From: Phycisphaerales bacterium
Lineage (GTDB): Bacteria > Planctomycetota > Phycisphaerae > Phycisphaerales > UBA1924
Length of the DNA stretch: 9,752 nt
Direction: 5' to 3'
NCBI GenBank assembly: GCA_016763115.1
Contig: JAESUL010000289.1
Span: 1 to 9,752, forward strand
Both the position numbers and the translations under genes were made by a program. Below are positions 1 to 5,815 of this stretch, piece after piece (positions within the stretch are counted from its first letter, which is position 1; each line of letters opens with the position of its first letter). The notes under the pieces were generated by a model. It was not told the origin of the DNA. It made no database searches and saw only the letters and a program-made list of their open reading frames with translations.

Positions 1-16
1 CGTGTGATTCCCAAGA

Positions 17-45
17 CACGGGTTGCCGAAGACGGTCAACCCGTG
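17..45. other. Strong hairpin at window start
   Basis: Bases 17-25 (CACGGGTTG) pair perfectly with 37-45. The stem continues as CCG (26-28) with CGG (33-35) after a single bulged T at 36, closing on an AAGA loop. This gives 12 base pairs in 29 nt. Two weaker alternatives overlap it: 1-5 with 16-20, and 42-46 with 59-63. No T-run follows on either strand, so it is not a standard rho-independent terminator. It could be the 3' hairpin of a transcript entering from upstream, or part of a structured RNA cut by the window edge. I cannot tell which. Confidence 0.35.
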
Positions 46-115
46 GCACCCGGCTGATCCACGACTTCCAAATATCTACCCCTATCTCCTCAGAATGCTC
101 AATTGCCATGCTTTG

Positions 116-144
116 CTTGCTTTGTGTCCAAAAGCAAGTATGCT
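116..144 (+). promoter_or_regulatory. Possible promoter with inverted repeat
   Basis: A candidate -35 box TTGCTT (117-122) and -10 box TATGCT (139-144) are separated by 16 nt, about 60 nt upstream of the ATG at 205. The -35 box and most of the spacer fall inside a perfect 8-bp inverted repeat, CTTGCTTT (116-123) with AAAGCAAG (131-138), around a 7-nt loop. A repressor bound there would cover the promoter. Planctomycete promoter consensus is poorly known, so this is only a pattern match. Confidence 0.25.
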
Positions 145-204
145 GCCATACGCATTACCGGCCAAACACGGCTTGTCTGCCAAGTTTCCATATGGAGAGA
201 TCAC

Positions 205-738
205 ATGAGACTGTCTTCACTATCTGTTCTGGGCATCATCGCAGCGCAGTCGCTGGCGACTGCCCAAGAAACATTCGATGTCTCCGGCATGCAATCGTGG
301 GGGCTTGACGGAGACTTTGACAATGAAACGATGAGTTTTTTTCCGACCCAGGGTGCCCCGTTCAATGTCATCCTTGAGATCGCCTATGACCTGAATATCC
401 AAACCCTCGGCAACTCGCTGCTCTCGGATGTCAGTGTCCGGTTCGGAAACTCCACCGGCACTTTCGATGGCGGCTGGCCTGATGTTTTCAATCCGGGGTT
501 TGCCCATGATTTTTCAGGTCGAAAACGATTCGTTGGATCATTTTTGACCGACTTCCAGCTCAATGCCGATGGCGAACTGCGCTTTTCCCTCTTTGAGTTG
601 TCTGATGATAATCCCAACGCAGTTGATGCTGTCTTCCTCCCGGGATCAACCATCACCGTGAGTTATTTCATTCCCTCGCCGAGTTCGGCAGTGCTCTTGG
701 GCATGGGCGGATTGTTGGCGGTACGGCGCCGGCGATGA
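205..738 (+). CDS. Secreted protein with PEP-CTERM-like anchor
   Basis: This is a 177-residue exported protein of unknown function. Residues 1-20 form a signal peptide (MRLSSLSVLGIIAAQSLATA) with a likely cut after ATA. The C-terminus has a Pro-Ser-Pro motif (157-159), a hydrophobic stretch (162-173) and four arginines (174-177). That is the tripartite layout of PEP-CTERM sorting signals, which exosortase-type transpeptidases recognise, and short variants of it are common in Planctomycetota. The body (21-155) is rich in Asp, Asn, Gly and Phe, has no Cys, and looks like a beta-rich extracellular domain. I do not recognise its family. The frame is open upstream to 103, but the ATG at 205 is preferred: it has GGAGAG (194-199) at proper spacing and begins the signal peptide exactly. 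Base composition is visibly less GC-rich than the neighbouring genes. No exosortase gene is in the window. The stop overlaps an in-frame ATG of the next gene (ATGA at 735-738). Confidence 0.75.
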   Translation: MRLSSLSVLGIIAAQSLATAQETFDVSGMQSWGLDGDFDNETMSFFPTQGAPFNVILEIAYDLNIQTLGNSLLSDVSVRFGNSTGTFDGGWPDVFNPGFAHDFSGRKRFVGSFLTDFQLNADGELRFSLFELSDDNPNAVDAVFLPGSTITVSYFIPSPSSAVLLGMGGLLAVRRRR

Positions 739-773
739 CTGGTCATTTGATGAGATGCCTACCATCCATCGCA

Positions 774-1268
774 ATGAACATCATCGAAAAAATCCGTGAT
801 ACCGAGACCAAACTCCGGGCCGAGACCAACCCCGTCCAGCAGATGCAAGCGTGGACCATGCTCGGACGGCTTCTCGGGCGGATGCCGGTGGACCAAGCCG
901 AACTCGCCCGTATCACCAAGGACCGCGATTCGATCGGGCTCGATGTGTTGATCCAGAAGCTCGAAGACCCCGAGCGGTTCGCGCCCAAGAGCGAGCCGCT
1001 CCCCGAGTTTTCGCAGACCGAGTTGAATGAGGCCTTGCGTGCGTTTCGGCATCGGCTTAAGTTTAAGAAACTTGACGACGAATCCAAAATCACCCAGCGC
1101 GACCTGACGATGGGCAAGAGTGCCAATATCGATTCGATCATGCCTCCGGGGGCGAGCGAGTTTGATCCGAAGATCTGGAAGGTGCTGGTTCGTGATGGAT
1201 TGCTCGAAGACGCCGGCGGCGGGTTCTTCCGCGAGCCAAGCAATGCCAAGCCAAAGCTTCGGGGGTGA
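774..1268 (+). CDS. Conserved-looking hypothetical protein, 164 residues
   Basis: This is a soluble, charged protein with no signal peptide or membrane segment and no named domain that I recognise. Residues 1-60 look helical and amphipathic. Residues 66-82 form a proline-rich linker. The C-terminal part (84-152) looks like a compact domain: a helix with ALRAFRHRLKFKKLDDESKI (88-107), then a G-K-S-A-N-I-D-S-I-x-PP segment (114-126), then D-P-x-I-W-x-x-L-V-R-D-G-L-L-x-x-A-G-G-G-F-F (131-152). The last part resembles a winged-helix or small DNA/RNA-binding fold, but that is a guess. The start is ambiguous. An ATG at 735 overlaps the upstream stop (ATGA), which would allow translational coupling and add 13 residues. 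The ATG at 774 is preferred because the regular helical protein begins there, although no clear Shine-Dalgarno precedes it. It is probably co-transcribed with the gene upstream. The palindromic element follows 25 nt after the stop. Confidence 0.65.
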   Translation: MNIIEKIRDTETKLRAETNPVQQMQAWTMLGRLLGRMPVDQAELARITKDRDSIGLDVLIQKLEDPERFAPKSEPLPEFSQTELNEALRAFRHRLKFKKLDDESKITQRDLTMGKSANIDSIMPPGASEFDPKIWKVLVRDGLLEDAGGGFFREPSNAKPKLRG

Positions 1269-1293
1269 AGCATCTCTCGGTTGCGGTCTTCTT

Positions 1294-1369
1294 GGTGGGA
1301 TGGGCTTCCAGCCCGTCTTCTTTTTCCACTTGACCCCTTCCAAGAGACGGGCTGGAAGCCCATCCCACT
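1294..1369. repeat. Palindromic repeat element, copy 1
   Basis: The arms 1295-1318 and 1345-1368 are a perfect 24-bp inverted repeat with core GGGCTTCCAGCCC, closed by a G-T pair at 1294/1369. The loop is 26 nt (1319-1344). A second copy lies at 7277-7351. The outer 29 nt on the left (1294-1322) and 27 nt on the right (1342-1368) are identical between the copies, while the central 19 nt (1323-1341) are not. The element sits 25 nt after the stop of the + strand gene and faces the convergent homogentisate dioxygenase gene. No T-run follows the stem and no target-site duplication is visible. Possible roles are a bidirectional transcription stop, an mRNA 3'-end stabiliser, or a miniature mobile or REP-like repeat. 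Confidence 0.9.
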
Positions 1370-1401
1370 GAAGATTGAAGAAAAGAATTTTTCAGCGCAT
1401 C

Positions 1402-1428
1402 AAAAACCCGCGCCCGAGGGCGTGGGTT
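1402..1428 (-). terminator. Rho-independent terminator for hmgA
   Basis: Bases 1405-1414 pair with 1419-1428 over 10 bp (one G-T wobble), closing a 4-nt loop at 1415-1418. Read on the minus strand, the GC-rich stem runs directly into TTTTT (complement of 1402-1406). It lies 20 nt past the stop codon of the homogentisate dioxygenase gene, as expected for its intrinsic terminator. Confidence 0.7.
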
Positions 1429-1447
1429 GCGTTGTGTCGAGAATGAA

Positions 1448-2761
1448 TCAGTCCCAGGTATTGATCGGGTTATTGTCCCCGCCTGTTTCCTCGGCGTCCG
1501 CCCCGCGGACCTCTCCCGGTGCGAAGTGATCCTGCCGCCATGACTCGGGGTACTGCTCGTCGTCCATGCCCAGGCATTCCTTGGTCGGGAACATCGGGCG
1601 GAAGGTGTCGCACATGACCGCCATCTCGTCGGTCCATTTCTTACCGATTGATGCTTCGACCGTGCCCGGATGCGGCCCATGGGCGATGCCCTGCGGATGC
1701 ACCGAGATCGAGCCCGAGGTGATGCCGCGACGGGCTTTGTAGTTGCCCTCGACATAGTACATGATCTCGTCGGAGTCGATGTTGGAGTGGTTGTAAGGCA
1801 CCACAATCGCATCAGGATGCGAATCAAGCGCCCGCGGACAGAACGAGCAGATCACAAAGTTGTGCCCCTCGAAAGTCTGATGAATCGGTGGCGGCAAATG
1901 CAACTGCCCCGTGATCGGCGCAAAATCATGAATATTAAAACAGTACGGGTAGTAGCACCCGTCCCACCCGACGACCTCGGGCGGGTTGTACGGATAGATG
2001 TATGAATGGATGGTGTTGAGTGCCTTGATGCGGACCTCGAACTCGCCCTTTTCGTCGTAAGCAAGCGGATGATCTGCGTCCTCGAAGGGCACGCGGAGAT
2101 CGCGTTCGCAATAGGGGGCGTGTTCGAGGAACTGGGCAGTCTTTTTGGCGATGTACCCCGGAGGCGGCATGATGTGCGATGCGTTGCAGGTCTCGAAGCA
2201 GACAAACTTGCCCAACGGCATGTCGGTTGCGGAGTACCCGCCGAACTCATCGTTGTCCGAGCCATCGGTTGGGCGATCATCAAAGACCATTTTGTAGATC
2301 ACGCCCTTGGGCATGACGATGTAGTCTTTTTTTCCGAACTTGAGTGTGCCGAACATGGTGTAGACGGTGCCGGACCCAAAGTGGATAAAGATGCACTCGT
2401 CGCCTTGCCCGTTTTTGTAGTGGTACTGCATCTGTGAATCTGGTTGGCACAATGACATCTCGACATCGCCATTGCCAAAGATCACGACGCGCCCCTTCAC
2501 GGGGTCGCCTTGCTTCTTGAAGTTCTGCGTCTTGACATGACGCATGCGCATGACATCTTGTTCCACATATTCGACCTTTGTGGAGTAGAGCTTTTTCCAT
2601 CCGGTGACCTGGGTGGGCGGGTGGATGTGGTACATGATCGAGCTGGGCCCGACGAACCCTTCGGTGCCGAAGAGCTCTTCGGAGTAGAGGGCGCCATCAG
2701 GACGGCGGAACTGGGTGTGACGCTTTTTGGGCAGCTTGCCCATCGACATGTAATATGGCAT
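1448..2761 (-). CDS. hmgA: Homogentisate 1,2-dioxygenase
   Basis: The 437-residue product is full length for the family. The enzyme is a cytoplasmic, non-haem Fe(II), cupin-fold dioxygenase. It opens the ring of homogentisate with O2 to give maleylacetoacetate, the central step of tyrosine and phenylalanine breakdown. The N-terminus (MPYYMSMGKLPKKRHTQFR, then PDGALYSEELFGTEGF) is typical of the bacterial branch of this family. The iron ligands can be placed at His325 (PYNHSN), Glu332 (SDEIMYYVEGNY) and His361 (IAHGPHPG), matching His335, Glu341 and His371 of the human enzyme as I recall them. The His-to-Glu spacing is one residue longer here. ATG at 2761 is chosen because the family N-terminus begins there and GAGG lies 11 nt upstream on the minus strand. 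No maleylacetoacetate isomerase, fumarylacetoacetase or hydroxyphenylpyruvate dioxygenase gene is nearby, so it appears to be a single-gene unit with its own terminator. I infer the substrate from family membership only. Confidence 0.92.
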   Translation of the reverse strand: MPYYMSMGKLPKKRHTQFRRPDGALYSEELFGTEGFVGPSSIMYHIHPPTQVTGWKKLYSTKVEYVEQDVMRMRHVKTQNFKKQGDPVKGRVVIFGNGDVEMSLCQPDSQMQYHYKNGQGDECIFIHFGSGTVYTMFGTLKFGKKDYIVMPKGVIYKMVFDDRPTDGSDNDEFGGYSATDMPLGKFVCFETCNASHIMPPPGYIAKKTAQFLEHAPYCERDLRVPFEDADHPLAYDEKGEFEVRIKALNTIHSYIYPYNPPEVVGWDGCYYPYCFNIHDFAPITGQLHLPPPIHQTFEGHNFVICSFCPRALDSHPDAIVVPYNHSNIDSDEIMYYVEGNYKARRGITSGSISVHPQGIAHGPHPGTVEASIGKKWTDEMAVMCDTFRPMFPTKECLGMDDEQYPESWRQDHFAPGEVRGADAEETGGDNNPINTWD

Positions 2762-3159
2762 GGTTTGCCAACCTCATTCTTCCCCAATTCCATGTGTTCT
2801 GGGCCGGGGAGGGTGTTGAATGCACCGCCCGCCCAAAGTCCGGCGAACACACCGAATGGGTGCTGTGCATGGTATTCTAGCGAGTAAAGAGCAAGAAAAA
2901 GAGCATGAGAATCAAGGGCAATGGGCAAAAATGCCCAGAAATCAGATTGGATATGAAAACTTGTGCCCAACGAGGGTTCTGCCCGATGCTTGAATACCGA
3001 CGGAACGGATCTTTTCGCCGGAGATGACATCTCGCGATTGGAGTGATAAACTTTGTTCTCAGCCGTTTGGAGCGGCATTGAAGGACTCACGCCCGCTGCT
3101 CGACCCCGATGGGACACGAGCGGGGGACAAAAAGAGGGCGTGTGCAAGAATCAGGATAC
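2762..3159. promoter_or_regulatory. Divergent intergenic region, 398 bp
   Basis: This gap separates two genes transcribed away from each other, so it should hold both promoters. On the minus strand TAGAAT (complement of 2874-2879) is a fair -10 box for hmgA, about 110 nt upstream of its start, but no convincing -35 box accompanies it. There are two small palindromes: TGGGCA-AAAA-TGCCCA at 2922-2937 and GAGAT-GAC-ATCTC at 3021-3033. On the + strand a TAAACT (3047-3052) could be a weak -10 box for the kinase-like gene. Open frames crossing the gap show no signal peptide, motif or biased composition, so I see no gene here. Confidence 0.45.
2922..2937. promoter_or_regulatory. Palindrome upstream of hmgA, possible operator
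   Basis: TGGGCA and TGCCCA form a perfect 6-bp inverted repeat around AAAA. The site is 43 bp upstream of the candidate hmgA -10 box, roughly where an activator would bind. It is also a plausible small hairpin. No regulator gene is adjacent, so the assignment is speculative. Confidence 0.3.
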
Positions 3160-3993
3160 ATGGCAAGACCAAACCACCAATCATACTTTGGACCCTATCG
3201 ACTCGTCCGCCCTCAGACCCCGGTGCTCGGGCTTGATCGTTGGGTTGTCCTCGATGAGCACAACAACACCAACCATGTGTTGTACCGCTTTGCGCCCGCC
3301 CACGACATCGCCGAACGCCGCCGACTCTTTGGCGCGATGCACTCGCTCTCGCGTGTGAACCACCCGCACCTGCTCAAACTCGAATCACTCAGCTTCGACG
3401 ACCACAATCGGCTCTGCGTCATCACGCCTTACACCGGCAACCAGGACGGGCTGGTCACGCTCAAAGAACTCCTCGCCAAACGCGATGGCAAGCTGGGATC
3501 GGTCGAAGCCATCCGCTGCCTCGCGCACCTGCTCGAAGCATCACAGTCGGGCACCGATGCAAGCATCCATCACGGCGCAATCAATACGGACGAGATCCTC
3601 GTTGACCGCAGCGGGCGCGTGCAGATCGAACTCTACGGCATGTCCAACGCGATGCGCCACCAAGAAGTCTCGGCGGATCGCATCGCCGACGAAGTCCGCT
3701 CGATTGTTCGCATCGGGTACATCATGCTCGTCGGGCTTGAACCCGACGCGGACCGTGTCGCCCCGTCGCGATTGGTCCGCAAACTCGATCGGCTCTGGGA
3801 CCGGTGGTTCGCCATCGGGCTCGACCCCGTTGACGGGTTTGTAGACGCGGCCCAAGCACTGCGCGCGTTGCCAATCCACGACAACGCGACCGAAGCACTC
3901 GCACAGCACCCGACGCTGCGCCCGCAGGTCCATCTCGGGTCCATGCTCCGCCGTCGGTTCCGCACCGCAGGCACCAAAGCCCGCACTGAATAA
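3160..3993 (+). CDS. Pseudokinase-like protein (degenerate Ser/Thr kinase fold)
   Basis: The 277-residue product has a protein-kinase outline without its catalytic residues. FGPYRLV (10-16) resembles the strand before the ATP loop, but no glycine-rich loop follows. VLYR (40-43) sits where the VAIK lysine belongs. NHPHLLKL (67-74) matches the segment after helix C, and ITPYTGNQDGLVTLKELL (88-105) matches the hinge region. HHGAINTDEILVD (137-149) aligns with HRDLKPENILVD, giving Arg to Gly139, catalytic Asp to Ala140, Lys to Asn142 and Asn to Glu145. ELYG (157-160) replaces DFG, with Leu158 for the metal-binding Asp. Residues 165-240 are helical like a short C-lobe. I infer a non-catalytic binding or scaffold role. 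There is no membrane segment or signal peptide. The frame is open back to an ATG at 3109, but 3160 is preferred: AGGA lies at 3153-3156 (spacing only 3 nt) and the kinase-like region starts just after. The gene is monocistronic and converges on the HEAT gene, with a 33-bp gap. Confidence 0.7.
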   Translation: MARPNHQSYFGPYRLVRPQTPVLGLDRWVVLDEHNNTNHVLYRFAPAHDIAERRRLFGAMHSLSRVNHPHLLKLESLSFDDHNRLCVITPYTGNQDGLVTLKELLAKRDGKLGSVEAIRCLAHLLEASQSGTDASIHHGAINTDEILVDRSGRVQIELYGMSNAMRHQEVSADRIADEVRSIVRIGYIMLVGLEPDADRVAPSRLVRKLDRLWDRWFAIGLDPVDGFVDAAQALRALPIHDNATEALAQHPTLRPQVHLGSMLRRRFRTAGTKARTE

Positions 3994-4026
3994 AAGTAGA
4001 TTGCTCGCTCGACTTCCCCGCTGGCT

Positions 4027-5619
4027 TTATCCGTCGGTTGATCCATTTTGAGGATCATCGGGATCCTGTGGCGCATCGAGATGCTCCGGCGTGTCGAGAC
4101 GCAGCTGCTGTTCAAGGGCCAGATCGTCGCCAAACCGCGTGCGGATCTGCTCGATGACGCTCTGTTCGGTTGCCTCGTCTTTGGCAAGCTCGAGCACCTC
4201 GAACCAGAGCAGCGGCGGCGAATCATCGAGCGATGGATGATCAAACAGCCCCATCCCCAACGCGCCCTTCCGCTTGATGTCCAAGAGAATCGACGCTTGA
4301 CGCGGATTCATAAACTCCGTCGAGATCGAATCGGCGATGCTCAGCGCTTCGCTCGGGCGCCCGAGCCGAAGTTCGATCTGGGCGAGCAGCAAGATGCCCT
4401 TGGTGATTTGAGGCGTTGGAGTTGAATCAAGGGTGAGCAGCTGCCTGAGCAGCACGCTCGTCATGGTGTCGCCGAGGGCGGATTCAACCACAGCCTCGCA
4501 CAACGAATCGCGGGGCAACGCGCTGCCCATCCGCAAGAGCGCATCGTGGCGTGCATCCTCGGTCGTCGCAGCGAGTGAAGCGAGTTCGATGAATCTCTGC
4601 TTGGTTGGTTGGTACCGGATCAATGAGTTGGCTGCGTGTGCATACACACCTTGATCGGTGCCCGCAGCATTCACCAATATCTCGGTTGCACGCGAGGTCT
4701 CGACCAAGGCGGACGCGGCCCGCTGACGGATCGCCGGATCATCATGCGATAAAAGGGATTCGAGTTGTTCGAGATTCTCAGTGCTTCCGAGCCGGGCCAG
4801 CAGTTTCATTGCTGCCGACGGGAGATCGGCGGGGTCTCGGTTCTCAAGGGCCATCATGAGTGTGTCGCGGTTGTCCGCATCGTCGATGAGGTCTTCGAGT
4901 TCCAACGCCCACGCTGCGGCCGTCGCTGCCTGGAACGGCGAGTCCTCGCGGGCACACCACCGGATCACCGCATCAACGGCGTCCGCATTGGGCCAACGAG
5001 ACACCCCCAGCAGCATCGGCTCGGCAGCGATCGGATCGGTTTCCCTGCTGAGCGCCTCGGTGAGCACCACCATTGCATCGGGGGTGACGAGCCGAGTCAG
5101 CAGCCCCGCAGCGTCCGCCCGGATAGTCGCATCCGAACTCTTCATCAGCAGACTTGCTGCTTGTCCAACATCGGGTGACAGCACGATGCGAGCGGATAGA
5201 TTCCGGTGCGCTAACTCGAACCCAAGATCAAGCAACGCCGAGCGTGGGTCGTTGAGCAACTCGGCGATCAGAGCCGATCGTTCCTCGCCTTCAAGCCGAT
5301 CATGCAAACGCCGGTACAGCCCAACGACCTCACTGATACTGGTGCCCACCGCCCGAGCGGGTTCAGGGTCCAACTCGGCTTTGGGGAACCCACTGGTTTG
5401 TTCGATCTCGGGAAGAACCAGCGCGGCTGATGAAGGAATGGTGGGGGTAGCGACCTTTTCTCTCCTTGCGGAGATCGCTTCGGGTTCATGATTGACCGTC
5501 GAGGCGTGCTCAAGTGGGCGTAATACAGGTTTTTCAGCCTGTGTATGGGTCTGGGGGGTGCAAGCACCGAGGCATATCCCCGAGAGGGCCATGATGCCCG
5601 GAGCGGTCCAGAAGAGCAA
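4027..5619 (-). CDS. HEAT-repeat lipoprotein
   Basis: As annotated the product is 530 residues, from a TTG at 5619. Residues 9-19 are hydrophobic and end in a lipobox LGAC with Cys20, so the mature protein should be lipid-anchored. Residues 21-95 form a Pro/Glu/Thr-rich linker. Residues 97-400 hold several HEAT-like helical pairs, clearest at 150-190 (DATIRADAAGLLTRL) and 265-310 (DPAIRQRAASALVE). Residues 405-435 look TPR-like, and the tail (505-530) is acidic. These repeats usually bind proteins, and no catalytic motif is seen. The start is problematic. TTG at 5619 has no Shine-Dalgarno and the peptide then lacks an N-terminal positive charge. An ATG at 5644 (MKTP...) is a better start but is one base out of frame, because of a run of seven C on the minus strand (5631-5637). 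With six C the frames join and give a classic lipoprotein signal peptide. ATG at 5592 would leave too short a hydrophobic region. Confidence 0.72.
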   Translation of the reverse strand: MLFWTAPGIMALSGICLGACTPQTHTQAEKPVLRPLEHASTVNHEPEAISARREKVATPTIPSSAALVLPEIEQTSGFPKAELDPEPARAVGTSISEVVGLYRRLHDRLEGEERSALIAELLNDPRSALLDLGFELAHRNLSARIVLSPDVGQAASLLMKSSDATIRADAAGLLTRLVTPDAMVVLTEALSRETDPIAAEPMLLGVSRWPNADAVDAVIRWCAREDSPFQAATAAAWALELEDLIDDADNRDTLMMALENRDPADLPSAAMKLLARLGSTENLEQLESLLSHDDPAIRQRAASALVETSRATEILVNAAGTDQGVYAHAANSLIRYQPTKQRFIELASLAATTEDARHDALLRMGSALPRDSLCEAVVESALGDTMTSVLLRQLLTLDSTPTPQITKGILLLAQIELRLGRPSEALSIADSISTEFMNPRQASILLDIKRKGALGMGLFDHPSLDDSPPLLWFEVLELAKDEATEQSVIEQIRTRFGDDLALEQQLRLDTPEHLDAPQDPDDPQNGSTDG

Positions 5620-5729
5620 GTTTTGGTATTGGGGGGGTCTTCATATCTTCATTCGGATGCCGCACGGAGTATTCTCGGTCTAGAAATCGGCATTTGACCG
5701 ATGACTTGACCAGTGTCAGGTGGGTTTTC

Positions 5730-5758
5730 TTGGATTGGCAAACCCATTCTGGTATAGG
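5730..5758 (+). promoter_or_regulatory. Putative sigma70-type promoter of the TPR gene
   Basis: TTGGAT (5730-5735) and TATAGG (5753-5758) are separated by exactly 17 nt and lie about 58 nt upstream of the ATG at 5816. Just upstream TTGACC occurs twice with a 12-bp period (5694-5699 and 5706-5711), which could be an activator site. The promoter position argues against extending the TPR protein to the in-frame GTG at 5720. Confidence 0.5.
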
Positions 5759-5815
5759 ATATGCCTCCGAGGCAATGTTGCCGCTCGCAAACCACTAAAG
5801 GATCTGGTCTCCACC

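Noticed and set aside
1..61. Possible tRNA-Gly(CCC) 3' part, suggested by TTCCCAA and a later CCA
   Set aside because: The bases flanking TTCCCAA do not form an anticodon stem, there is no TTCGANN T-loop, and the putative T and acceptor stems do not pair.
1281..1380. Target-site duplication around palindrome copy 1 (similar TCTTCTT and GAAGATTGAAGAA flanks)
   Set aside because: The flanks are imperfect inverted, not direct, repeats, and copy 2 has no similar flanks, so they do not mark an insertion.
1138..1827. Long open frame on the minus strand across the palindrome and the end of hmgA
   Set aside because: It overlaps clear homogentisate dioxygenase coding sequence in another frame and is a low-complexity Arg/Ser/Thr shadow; the palindrome arms merely translate without stops.
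2497..3147. 216-residue open frame on the minus strand overlapping the hmgA start
   Set aside because: Its first half reads through the intergenic region and its second half is the dioxygenase in the wrong frame; no motif, signal or sensible start signal.
3994..4026. Terminator between the convergent pseudokinase and HEAT genes
   Set aside because: The 33-bp gap has no stem longer than a few base pairs; the short TTTTA on the minus strand is not preceded by a hairpin.
5720..5815. N-terminal extension of the TPR protein from GTG at 5720
   Set aside because: The extension spans a good promoter, has no ribosome site, and adds 32 residues unlike the repeat protein.
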